A stretch of 64,000 nt of DNA from CBFHWU01 sp965659665. Its GTDB lineage: Bacteria > Bacteroidota > Bacteroidia > Flavobacteriales > Flavobacteriaceae. A program made the position numbers and the translations under genes. A model generated the notes under the pieces. It searched no databases. It was not told the DNA's origin and worked only from the letters and a program-made list of their open reading frames with translations. This document shows positions 45,023 to 53,970 of this stretch, piece by piece. Position 1 is the stretch's first letter, and each line of letters starts with the position of its first letter. The DNA is taken from NCBI GenBank assembly GCA_965659665.1, contig CBFHWU010000017.1, positions 1-64,000 on the forward strand. The letters are read 5' to 3'.

Positions 45023-46648
45023 ATGGCATCAGGATTTTACAATATTCCAAACGTGGTCAACGAGCCCGTAAAACAATACACTTCAAATAGTGTTGAACTT
45101 AATGAGTTGTTAAGCACTTATAAAAGAATGTCTCATGAAGAAATTGATATCCCATTTTACATTGATGGAAAGGAGATAAGAACAGAAAAAACAACTTCAA
45201 TTCACCCACCGCATGATATTAAACGTATCGTCGGGCACTACCATATAGCAGAAAAAAAGCATATCACACAAGCAATCGCTAGCTGCTTGAAAGCCAGAGA
45301 TACTTGGGCAAAAACTTCATGGGAAAATCGTGCCGCTATTTTTCTAAAAGCAGCTGAACTATTAGCAGGTCCATATCGCGCTAGAATGAATGCAGCAACT
45401 ATGATTGGACAGTCAAAAAATGTATATCAAGCAGAAATTGATTCAGCATGTGAAATGATAGATTTTTTCAGGTTCAATGTGCAATTCATGACGGAGATTT
45501 ATCAAAACCAACCACAGTCTTCATCAGGAGTATGGAACAGAATGGAATATCGTGCTTTAGAGGGGTTTACTTATGCCGTCACGCCGTTCAATTTTACAGC
45601 AATAGCAGCAAATTTACCAGCATCTATGGTTATAATGGGCAATGTATGCTTGTGGAAACCATCAAACCATCAAATATACTCAGCTAAAGTGATTGTCGAA
45701 CTTCTCAAGGAAGCAGGATTGCCAGATGGTGTTATCAATGTGGTATATGGCGACCCTGTAATGATTAGTGATACAGTACTCAGTCATCCAGATTTTTCTG
45801 GTCTACATTTCACAGGCTCAACAAGTGTCTTTAAATCCTTATGGAAACAAATTGGGAACAATATTGATGTCTACAAAACATACCCTAGAATTGTTGGTGA
45901 GACAGGTGGGAAAGATTTTATATGGGTGCATCCTTCAGCCGATTCAGAACAAGTTGCCACGGCAATTTCAAGGGGTGCTTTTGAATATCAGGGACAAAAA
46001 TGTTCGGCAGCATCCAGAGCCTACATTCCAAAAAGCTTATGGAACGATGTAAAAGATTATGTAATTAAGGATGTCAATAGCATGAAAATGGGACGACCAT
46101 TTATTACATCAAATTTTATCAATGCGGTAATTAACGAAGCCTCTTTTGATAAGATAGCAGGGTATATAGAAAATGCAAAGAAAGACAAAGATGCAGAAAT
46201 CATCGTTGGGGGCAAATGTGATAAATCAAGAGGTTACTTCATTGAGCCTACAGTTATTTTAACCACAAATCCAAAGTATACCACGATGTGCACCGAATTA
46301 TTTGGACCGGTAATTACAATTTATGTTTACGATGATAAAGATTGGAAAAAGACCCTGAAATTGGTTGATGAGACTTCTGAATATGCGTTAACTGGAGCAA
46401 TTTTCAGTAATGACAGGAAAATAATTGACTATGCTAATGAAGTTTTGGAAAATGCAGCGGGCAACTTTTATATTAATGACAAACCTACAGGTGCAGTTGT
46501 AGGACAACAACCTTTTGGTGGAGCTCGTAGTTCAGGAACCAATGACAAAGCAGGCTCTATATGGAATCTATTACGTTGGGTTTCTTCAAGAACCATAAAA
46601 GAAACGTTTGTACCTCCCGTCGATTACAGATACCCTTTTTTAAAATGA
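45023..46648 (+). CDS. pruA: L-glutamate gamma-semialdehyde (P5C) dehydrogenase
   Basis: The 541-aa ALDH belongs to the ALDH4-like branch: TPFNFTAIAANLPASMVIMG and WKPSNHQIYSAK bind NAD, GETGGKD carries the base Glu293, and YQGQKCSAASRAYIP carries the nucleophile Cys327. It oxidises the semialdehyde in equilibrium with pyrroline-5-carboxylate to glutamate. Proline dehydrogenase of the same pathway is at the other end of the island, so the two PutA activities are split and flank the Hyu genes. Confidence 0.93.
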   Translation: MASGFYNIPNVVNEPVKQYTSNSVELNELLSTYKRMSHEEIDIPFYIDGKEIRTEKTTSIHPPHDIKRIVGHYHIAEKKHITQAIASCLKARDTWAKTSWENRAAIFLKAAELLAGPYRARMNAATMIGQSKNVYQAEIDSACEMIDFFRFNVQFMTEIYQNQPQSSSGVWNRMEYRALEGFTYAVTPFNFTAIAANLPASMVIMGNVCLWKPSNHQIYSAKVIVELLKEAGLPDGVINVVYGDPVMISDTVLSHPDFSGLHFTGSTSVFKSLWKQIGNNIDVYKTYPRIVGETGGKDFIWVHPSADSEQVATAISRGAFEYQGQKCSAASRAYIPKSLWNDVKDYVIKDVNSMKMGRPFITSNFINAVINEASFDKIAGYIENAKKDKDAEIIVGGKCDKSRGYFIEPTVILTTNPKYTTMCTELFGPVITIYVYDDKDWKKTLKLVDETSEYALTGAIFSNDRKIIDYANEVLENAAGNFYINDKPTGAVVGQQPFGGARSSGTNDKAGSIWNLLRWVSSRTIKETFVPPVDYRYPFLK

Positions 46649-46711
46649 GATGTGGAGATAACATAACCTCTTTGAACGGAGGTGTAAAAAATAATTTTAA
46701 AACATAAAAAG

Positions 46712-48778
46712 ATGAGAGTTGCAACAGATATAGGAGGAACTTTTACTGACCTTGTTTTTTTTGACTATGACAAGAAAAACAAGGAAGTAACCAATGTAAA
46801 AGTATCCAAATCCAGTACCACACCAGGAGAATTCGAAAAAGGAATTTTAAATACCATAAAAAAAATAGATTTAGACTTAAATACCATTGAGTTTTTTGCT
46901 CATGGCACAACAGTGGTGATTAATGCCATTACAGAAAGAGAGGGGTCAAAAACAGCTTTGATTACTACCCAAGGCTTTAGAGATGTTTTAGAAATTGCCC
47001 GAGGCACAAGACCAGACTTATACAATTTCAACTTTAAAAAAGAAGAACCATTTGTAGAGCGGTATTTAAGACAAGAAGTAAACGAGCGCATCAATTACCT
47101 TGGAGAAGTCATTACTCCATTAGACGAAAAAGAGGTTGATACTCATATAACCCATTTTATCAAAGAAGGAGTGGAAGCTATTGCCATTTGCTTTTTACAT
47201 GGATATAAAAATCCTTTTCACGAAAAAAAACTAGCAGCGTACATTCGTACTAATTATCCACAATTCGAAGTAATTACATCTCATGAAGTTACCAGAGAAT
47301 GGCGGGAATATGAACGTACAAGTTCCGTTGTGCTTTCGGCCTATGTAAAGCCAATAGCCACCAAGTATCTGAATAATCTAACGCACAATTTGCAGAAGTT
47401 AGGATATAAAAATAACCTATACATCATGCAATCCAACGGAGGTATTACTACTGTTGAAGATGTAAAGGCAAACCCCATAACATTAATTGAATCGGGTCCT
47501 GCAAGCGGTATGTTAGGAGCAGTTGTGCTAGGTAAAACCATCGGGAAGGAAAATTTATTGGTCTTAGATATTGGAGGCACTACAGCGAAATGTTCTTTGA
47601 TTGAAAATGGAACACCAAAAATTGTGACCACCTACAATATTGAAAAGACAAAAACTCAAGCAGGATTTCCAATACTTACACCAGTAATTGATATTGTGGA
47701 AATAGGAAATGGCGGAGGAAGCATTGCCTGGTTGGATGATGGTGGTAAAATGCATGTAGGACCAAAAAGTGCAGCTGCAAATCCTGGACCCTCTTCTTAT
47801 GGAAAAGGAGGTATAAATTTTACCACAACAGATGCTAATGTAGTATGCAATCGAATTCATGAAGATTACTTTTTAGGAGGTGAATTAAAACCAGACTTTG
47901 ATAGCTTAGAAAAAGCGGCAAGACCACTTTGCAAAGAGTTAGATATGACCATGGAAGAAGTAGCCAGAGGGGTCATTCGAGTAGCCAACTCCAACATGGT
48001 AAATGCCCTAAAAAGTGTATCAGTCAACAAAGGATATGACCCAAGAGATTTTTCTTTGGTCGTTATTGGGGGTGGTGGACCAATGCACGGAACTTATTTA
48101 GCTGAAGAGCTACAAATGCCAGAAGTTGTTGTTCCATTAAATGCAGGTGTTTTTTCAGCATTTGGAATGCTGATGTCAGATTTGAGAAGAGACTACATTC
48201 GTACCGATGTAATGGACTTAAACACCAATAACTTTTCAACATTAAAAGATGTTTTCCAAGAAATGAAGAACGAGGCGATCAATGCTTATGAAAGGGATGC
48301 ATACCAAAAAGAGGAAATCACATTTGAGTACTACTTAGACCTGCGATATGACGGGCAAGAGCATTCCGTGAAACTGAAGTTAGCCGATTTGAATAATCTT
48401 AAAATGGATGAAATCGAAAAGAATTTTCATCAACTACATAAAAAGCGATATGCTTTTAGCCTTACCGAAACCAAAATTGAAATTGTCAACTATCATTTGG
48501 TAGCCGAAGTTGTTGTAAACAAACCTGTGATTGGCAAAGTTGAATCAAAAGGCAATTCAATCCAAGATGCCTTAATTGCCACCGAGGAAGTAGATTTTGA
48601 CGAGTCGGGAATTCATGAAAGTAGCTTTTATGATAGGAATAAATTAGACCCTGGCATAACTGTTCAAGGCCCTGCGATTATAGTAGAGCAATCTACATCA
48701 ACAGTCGTTCCGCCCAACCATCAATTCAAAATTGATGCGTATGCAAATATTATTATCAGTAAAAAACAACAATCATGA
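46712..48778 (+). CDS. hyuA: Hydantoinase/oxoprolinase subunit A (HyuA family)
   Basis: The 688-aa protein starts with the family's MRVATDIGGTFTDLVFFDYD and has the second ATPase-type motif LLVLDIGGTTAKCSL and the metal/nucleotide-site GGGPMHGTYLAEEL. The family uses ATP to open five-membered lactam rings (5-oxoproline, N-methylhydantoin) or to carboxylate ketones. It overlaps hyuB by ATGA, as expected for subunits. Between proline genes, 5-oxoproline or a hydantoin of a proline-like compound are the likely substrates. Arginine codons are AGA/AGG in 13 of 24 cases, unlike lysC. Confidence 0.93.
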   Translation: MRVATDIGGTFTDLVFFDYDKKNKEVTNVKVSKSSTTPGEFEKGILNTIKKIDLDLNTIEFFAHGTTVVINAITEREGSKTALITTQGFRDVLEIARGTRPDLYNFNFKKEEPFVERYLRQEVNERINYLGEVITPLDEKEVDTHITHFIKEGVEAIAICFLHGYKNPFHEKKLAAYIRTNYPQFEVITSHEVTREWREYERTSSVVLSAYVKPIATKYLNNLTHNLQKLGYKNNLYIMQSNGGITTVEDVKANPITLIESGPASGMLGAVVLGKTIGKENLLVLDIGGTTAKCSLIENGTPKIVTTYNIEKTKTQAGFPILTPVIDIVEIGNGGGSIAWLDDGGKMHVGPKSAAANPGPSSYGKGGINFTTTDANVVCNRIHEDYFLGGELKPDFDSLEKAARPLCKELDMTMEEVARGVIRVANSNMVNALKSVSVNKGYDPRDFSLVVIGGGGPMHGTYLAEELQMPEVVVPLNAGVFSAFGMLMSDLRRDYIRTDVMDLNTNNFSTLKDVFQEMKNEAINAYERDAYQKEEITFEYYLDLRYDGQEHSVKLKLADLNNLKMDEIEKNFHQLHKKRYAFSLTETKIEIVNYHLVAEVVVNKPVIGKVESKGNSIQDALIATEEVDFDESGIHESSFYDRNKLDPGITVQGPAIIVEQSTSTVVPPNHQFKIDAYANIIISKKQQS

Positions 48779-50445
48779 GCTTAAATAAATTTACATCAGA
48801 TATCATTCAAGATTCCTTAATCTCAATTGGTGAGGCCATGTTCGAGACGATTCAGAGAACAAGTATGAGCCCCATCATTTATGAAGCTTTGGATTATGCT
48901 GTAGGTATAACCGATGGCGAAGGTCGATTGTTGGCACAGGGCAATGGGGTTATCACATTTTTGGCTGCTATGAGCCTAGTTGTTGAAGAAACATTAGAAC
49001 GTTTTGGAGAAGACGATCCTTTAAAAGAAGGCGACGTGATTATCGCCAACACGCCGTATGTTGGAGGGGGGACACACCTGTCAGACATTGCCATAATTAC
49101 ACCAATTTTTTATAAAGGAGAACGTGTAGCTTTTACTGTAAATAAAGCGCACTGGACTGACATAGGTGGAACAAACCCAGGTTCGGTTTCAACAGTATCA
49201 ACTGAAATTTATCAAGAAGGTGTTCATTTTCCTTTCATTAAGGTGAAAAAAGAAGGAAAGCTCAACCAAGCCATTTTACAAATGTTAGAAGCAAACGTAA
49301 GACTCCCAAAAAGTACTTTGGGCGACCTGTTTTCAGGCATTGCCGCCAATGATGTAGGAGGGGAAAGAATAATTAAACTCATTGACAAATATGGGCTAGA
49401 AGCGTATCAACAAGCTGCAGAGGAATTCATGGAATATGGAGAGCGGATTAGTTTAAAAGAGTTACAGAAAATTCCAAATGGGGTTTATGAAAATACAGGG
49501 TGGATAGAAAATGATGGTTTTGGGAATGGTCCATTTCCATTAAAGTTAAAAATCACAATCTCCAATGAGGATATGACCTGTGATTTTACAGGGTCTCATG
49601 AACAATTGAAAGGTCCATTAAATTTATCAAGAACAGGACTGGAAACTGCCGTAAGAGCAGCCTTTAAATCCATAACAACACCAACATTACCTGCTAACAA
49701 TGGGTCCTTTAAGCATGTAAAATTAATATGTCCAGAAAATACGGTGGTGAGTGCTAATGCGCCAGCGCCTGTATCAGTGTATTATGAGGTGTTCTTAGCA
49801 GCAATTGATTTGTTGCTAAAAACGTTAGGTCCTATTGTCCCTGAGAAATTACCCGCAGGTCATTTTAGGTCCGTATGTGTGACTTATATTTCTGGAATTC
49901 ACCCAGTAACCAATGAATTCTATGTTCAGGCAGAACCACTATCTGGTGGTTGGGGAGCCTGTGCCTTTCATGATGGAAATCGTGGTCAATTCTCGTATGC
50001 TCATGGAGAATCTTACAACATACCTGCAGAAACCAGAGAAAGAAAATATGGAGTTTTGGTAGAAGAATATGCATTTCATAATGAAGGTGGTGGGTATGGC
50101 GAATTTCAAGGAGGAAATGGACAATACCTAACCTTCAAGGTATTATCTGAAGAAGCTTATTTGACAGGAGCATTTTTAGGTTATTCAATACCCACATGGG
50201 GGCTTAATGAAGGTAAAGAAGGTAGCTATAATTACTTCACAGTGATAAGAACCGATGGTTCTGAGGAGCAATACAATATTGTAACAAACGTAAAGCTCAA
50301 TAAGGGGGATAAAGTAAAATCGGTTACAGCAACTGGAGGTGGATATGGCAACCCTCAAAATCGACCTTTGGAAAAAGTACAAAAGGATATAAAGAATGGC
50401 TTCATCACAAAGGAACAAGCTCTAGAACATTATAATGTCTTATAA
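48775..50445 (+). CDS. hyuB: Hydantoinase/oxoprolinase subunit B (HyuB family)
   Basis: The 556-aa protein matches HyuB: MSPIIYEALDYAVGITDGEG, IIANTPYVGGGTHLSDIAII, AHWTDIGGTNPGS and the glycine-rich C-terminal FHNEGGGYGEFQGGNGQYL. It is the partner of HyuA, whose stop codon it overlaps. Its C-terminus (GDKVKSVTATGGGYGNPQNR) is complete. Confidence 0.93.
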   Translation: MSLNKFTSDIIQDSLISIGEAMFETIQRTSMSPIIYEALDYAVGITDGEGRLLAQGNGVITFLAAMSLVVEETLERFGEDDPLKEGDVIIANTPYVGGGTHLSDIAIITPIFYKGERVAFTVNKAHWTDIGGTNPGSVSTVSTEIYQEGVHFPFIKVKKEGKLNQAILQMLEANVRLPKSTLGDLFSGIAANDVGGERIIKLIDKYGLEAYQQAAEEFMEYGERISLKELQKIPNGVYENTGWIENDGFGNGPFPLKLKITISNEDMTCDFTGSHEQLKGPLNLSRTGLETAVRAAFKSITTPTLPANNGSFKHVKLICPENTVVSANAPAPVSVYYEVFLAAIDLLLKTLGPIVPEKLPAGHFRSVCVTYISGIHPVTNEFYVQAEPLSGGWGACAFHDGNRGQFSYAHGESYNIPAETRERKYGVLVEEYAFHNEGGGYGEFQGGNGQYLTFKVLSEEAYLTGAFLGYSIPTWGLNEGKEGSYNYFTVIRTDGSEEQYNIVTNVKLNKGDKVKSVTATGGGYGNPQNRPLEKVQKDIKNGFITKEQALEHYNVL

Positions 50446-50459
50446 GTAGTGATAGTGAA

Positions 50460-51371
50460 ATGAATCAATCAGGGTATCATATTGTAAGCGGTGGTCACAA
50501 ACTTTACTTCGAAGTTTATGGGAATCCTGATGGAATACCTGTACTTTTTTTGCACGGTGGTCCCGGAATTGGTTTCTCCGATTATGATAAACAGTTTTTT
50601 GACCAAGAGAAGTTTAGAGTTCTCTTTTTTGACCAAAGAGGAGCCTCGAGAAGTAAGCCTTTCGGAAGTATAGAAAGCAATACAACAGATACATTAATTG
50701 AAGATATTGATTCACTGGCTGAAACCCATCAGTTTAAAAAATTCTTGATTTTTGGTGGTTCTTGGGGAAGTACGCTCGCTTTGGTCTACGCTATAAGAAA
50801 TCCGAATAAGGTCTTAGGGTTAATCCTTAGAGGAGTTTTCTTAGCCAATAAGGAAGCGTTAGATTATTATATCAATGGTGGGGTGCAAAACTTTTTTCCT
50901 GAAGTATGGGAACACTTCCAGGGCTTAGTGCCAAAAAACACAAAGGATAGCTTCGCTAAGTACTACTATAACAAAATGTGTTCTGATGACCAATTAGTCT
51001 CAGAAAAGTTTGCTTACGAATGGGCTAGATATGAAATGTCCATTTATAAAATGGGAGTTAAAGATGCTGAAATCGAAGAAATACTAAACACAATTCCTTA
51101 TAAATCTCTGGCTAAATTAGAAGCTCACTATATGGTGAACAACTGCTTTTTATCGGAGGATTACATTCTAAACAATTCGGATAAAATTGAGAACATCCCT
51201 ACAGTCATAGTACAGGGAAGGTATGATGCGATTTGCCCTCCAAAATTTGCATATCAATTGCATCAAAAACTAAAAAAATCAAAGCTGCACATAGTACATG
51301 CAGGACATGCTGCATCGGAACCTGAAATTGAGAAAAAACTAACTGCAGAACTGGATGAAGTAGAAATTTAA
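50460..51371 (+). CDS. Prolyl iminopeptidase-type alpha/beta hydrolase
   Basis: The 303-aa enzyme has the peptidase S33 pattern: FLHGGPGIGFSDYD, FDQRGASRSKP and the nucleophile elbow FGGSWGSTLALVYA with Ser101, then the C-terminal acid/base pair around VIVQGRYDAICPP and HAGHAASEPE. Prolyl iminopeptidases release N-terminal proline from peptides. It lies 14 bp after hyuB, so it may supply proline to the pathway or act on a Hyu product such as a carbamoyl- or acyl-proline. Confidence 0.88.
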   Translation: MNQSGYHIVSGGHKLYFEVYGNPDGIPVLFLHGGPGIGFSDYDKQFFDQEKFRVLFFDQRGASRSKPFGSIESNTTDTLIEDIDSLAETHQFKKFLIFGGSWGSTLALVYAIRNPNKVLGLILRGVFLANKEALDYYINGGVQNFFPEVWEHFQGLVPKNTKDSFAKYYYNKMCSDDQLVSEKFAYEWARYEMSIYKMGVKDAEIEEILNTIPYKSLAKLEAHYMVNNCFLSEDYILNNSDKIENIPTVIVQGRYDAICPPKFAYQLHQKLKKSKLHIVHAGHAASEPEIEKKLTAELDEVEI

Positions 51372-51381
51372 CAACAAAAAT

Positions 51382-51696
51382 ATGGAAGTAAAAAAGTTAG
51401 TCTTTCCCGGAGCGGAGGACTATTACCTAAAAAATATCATCCAAAGAAGAGAAAACGGGGTAGCCATACAATGTGGCTCGGTGACTTTAAGCAAGGGGCA
51501 ATTGCTTCCCTTTAAGACATTGGATTTTCATGAAATAGCCTATTTGATTGAAGGCAAATTAAAGGTGTCGACCAAAGAAGGTAATGAAGAAATAATGAAG
51601 CAAGGTGATTTGATTTATTTAAATAAAGAAGAGATACGTGAAACAGAATCATTAGAAAATAGTAAAATCCTATTCTTTCTGTTTTGCGGTGTTTAA
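51382..51696 (+). CDS. Small cupin protein (EutQ-like)
   Basis: The 104-aa protein is a single cupin domain (FHEIAYLIEGKLKVSTKEGN ... MKQGDLIYLNKEEIRET). It is similar in size and layout to small EutQ-like cupins. Its role here is unknown; an isomerase or binding function is possible. It is the last gene before the terminator and follows the hydrolase by 10 bp. Confidence 0.75.
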   Translation: MEVKKLVFPGAEDYYLKNIIQRRENGVAIQCGSVTLSKGQLLPFKTLDFHEIAYLIEGKLKVSTKEGNEEIMKQGDLIYLNKEEIRETESLENSKILFFLFCGV

Positions 51697-51729
51697 AAGG
51701 AGATTTTAAGTGTTGATTAGTTTGAGTTA

Positions 51730-51766
51730 GTTGTGAAAAGCGGAGATATTCTTCGCTTTTTTCAAC
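51730..51766 (+). terminator. Rho-independent terminator within the island
   Basis: GTTGTGAAAAGCG pairs with CGCTTTTTTCAAC (two mismatched positions) around an 10-base loop, with T-rich 3' arm. It ends the receptor-to-cupin unit, so the membrane protein, permease and proline dehydrogenase form a second unit. Confidence 0.65.
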
Positions 51767-51799
51767 TTACATAAATGATAAATCACAAAACTATATGGA

Positions 51800-52657
51800 A
51801 TGATAAAGCCAATAATTAAGCTGTTTGACAGGCAAGTTTTGTTTTGGGAAAGCCCAAAAATTATCCAAAGGATAAGCTCTTTTTTGGTGTTATTATTTGT
51901 TTTATGTGGTACCTGTAGCTCTTTGGTCTATTACAAGTTAATCTCTGTAGGTCAATTTAATAACTTATTTAAACATCCTTTTTTTGCTATTGAAGTGGCC
52001 TTTACCATACTTCTTATTCTAGAATTGTTGAGTTTGATTTTTGTACTACCAAAATCTGTTTCAAGGTCATTGGGGAAACAGTTTGAATTACTATCGCTCA
52101 TTTTTTTAAGAGACGCATTTAAAGAGTTTAGTCACTTAGATAATTTCTTGTTATGGAATGATACCAAAGAAACCATCATAAGTATGCTGGTATACTCCTT
52201 TGGAGCATTGGCAATATTTGCGATAATGGGTTTTACCCACAGATTAAATAGCAAAATAAGAATCTCCGAAACCTATGTAAATCAAACGCAATTTGTACGT
52301 ATTAAAAAACTATTGGCACTATTTCTATTGATTTCCTTTTTTCTAATCGGGATTCGAGATTTTGTTGTACTGGTTCAAACGGGAACATACTTACATTCTT
52401 TCGATACATTCTATACCGTTTTAATTTTCACCGATATCATCATCGTATTGGTTGCTTTGCGCTATACCATTAATTACTATCGGGTTTTTCGTTATACGGC
52501 TTTTGTTTTGGCCACTATCCTTATTCGAATCTCACTCACTATTGAACCATACTATAATGTAGCTCTTGGAGTGCTGACCTCAATTTTTGTATTGATTTTG
52601 GCAGTAGTCTACAACCATTTACAAAAGTGGCTTACTAAAAGAGAACTAACAACTTAA
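51800..52657 (+). CDS. Multi-pass membrane protein of unknown function
   Basis: The 285-aa protein has about seven hydrophobic helices (for example ISSFLVLLFVLCGTCSSLVY, TILLILELLSLIFVL, LLALFLLISFFLIGI, VALGVLTSIFVLILAVVY). No family is recognised. It leads the second island unit and is 11 bp from the permease gene, so a role in uptake, sensing or signalling for the same compound is a guess. Confidence 0.65.
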   Translation: MIKPIIKLFDRQVLFWESPKIIQRISSFLVLLFVLCGTCSSLVYYKLISVGQFNNLFKHPFFAIEVAFTILLILELLSLIFVLPKSVSRSLGKQFELLSLIFLRDAFKEFSHLDNFLLWNDTKETIISMLVYSFGALAIFAIMGFTHRLNSKIRISETYVNQTQFVRIKKLLALFLLISFFLIGIRDFVVLVQTGTYLHSFDTFYTVLIFTDIIIVLVALRYTINYYRVFRYTAFVLATILIRISLTIEPYYNVALGVLTSIFVLILAVVYNHLQKWLTKRELTT

Positions 52658-52668
52658 ACTTTTTAAAC

Positions 52669-53970
52669 ATGGAAAATAATTCAAATAACTCACAAGAAAA
52701 TACAGATTCGGCTTTAAGTCCTATACCAGAAAATGAACGTCAACCCTGGTATGTTCCAGCCATTATTTTTGGAGGACTTGAGTTTTGCATTCCGGTACTA
52801 TTGATAGGCGGAATTCTAATAGGCAATTTCAGCTTATTGGAAATTATCGGAATCTTATTGATTGGCCTTGTTTTCTTTCAATGGATAGGAAATGCAATAC
52901 AAGGTTATATTGGCGCAAAAACGGGCTTGACGTCATCAGCCTTGGCTGCATTAAGTTTTGGAAAGGAGCAATCTAAATTTATTGTGGGCTTAGTCATTTT
53001 GATTTTAACATTGGGCTGGTGGGCTATTCAGACTTCTGTTGCTGCTGATGCTTTTAGTGCCTTATTAGGCATTAACAAAGACGAAAACCTGTTCTTATAT
53101 ATTTTGAGTACCACAGCAATCGGATTGCTTTTTGCAATTCCTTCAATATTAGGATATGCCTCAATCAAATGGGTAGATTATATAGCCATTCCGGCAGGAC
53201 TACTTTTAGTAACTGTGGCGCTTTATCTCTCCTTCAATAATCTTGGTTGGGAAAAAATATCCACATGGAACCCCGAAGGCAATTTGTCGTTTATTGAAGC
53301 TATTAATTTAGTAATTAGTATTAATGTAGCCCAATGGTTAATTGCACCCGATTACACAAGATTTGCCAAACCCACCTGGAGGGATAATATTTTAATCCCC
53401 TTGGGTATCATAATAGTTGGTTTTCCTCTATTCATAGTAGGTGGAATTATGTCCATAGGGACAGGAAACGCAGATATTGTACAGGTCATGCAAGAGCTTG
53501 GTTTTCCAGCATGGGGATTTGTTGTTTTATGGGTGGCTACATGGACAAGTCAACTAGTAAGCAACTATACCGGAGGTCTGGTATTGTGCAATATGTTCAA
53601 TTTAAATGATGGAAAGAGTAGAAAAGTATTGACATTACTGTTTGCTCTAGTTGGTATTCTACTGGCACTAGTTGGTATTATGAATCAGTTTGTCAATTTC
53701 TTATATGCAACAGCTCTAATAATTCCAGTTATTGCTGGTGTTATAATGAGCCATTATTTTTTCGTTGATAAAACCATGCTTACATCGAAACAATCATGGA
53801 ACTGGTTGGCAACAATAAGTATTATAATAGGACTTTTGGTTGGCTACTTTACCCAATATGTATATCCCATGGGTATACCAGCCGTTCAATCTTTGATAGT
53901 TGCAGGAGTACTATATCTTCTTTTAAATAATTTCTTGAATACTAGAAAAATAAATGAAAAAAATATTTGA
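52669..53970 (+). CDS. NCS1-family (cytosine/hydantoin-type) permease
   Basis: The 433-aa protein has ~12 helices and NCS1 signatures: RQPWYVPAIIFGGLEFCIPV, ALSFGKEQSKFIVGLVILIL, GWWAIQTSVAADAF, NVAQWLIAPDYTRFAK and TWTSQLVSNYTGGLVL. NCS1 carriers import cytosine, purines, allantoin or hydantoins with Na+ or H+. With HyuAB present a hydantoin or related lactam is the natural guess. Its last 17 bp overlap the proline dehydrogenase gene. Confidence 0.88.
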   Translation: MENNSNNSQENTDSALSPIPENERQPWYVPAIIFGGLEFCIPVLLIGGILIGNFSLLEIIGILLIGLVFFQWIGNAIQGYIGAKTGLTSSALAALSFGKEQSKFIVGLVILILTLGWWAIQTSVAADAFSALLGINKDENLFLYILSTTAIGLLFAIPSILGYASIKWVDYIAIPAGLLLVTVALYLSFNNLGWEKISTWNPEGNLSFIEAINLVISINVAQWLIAPDYTRFAKPTWRDNILIPLGIIIVGFPLFIVGGIMSIGTGNADIVQVMQELGFPAWGFVVLWVATWTSQLVSNYTGGLVLCNMFNLNDGKSRKVLTLLFALVGILLALVGIMNQFVNFLYATALIIPVIAGVIMSHYFFVDKTMLTSKQSWNWLATISIIIGLLVGYFTQYVYPMGIPAVQSLIVAGVLYLLLNNFLNTRKINEKNI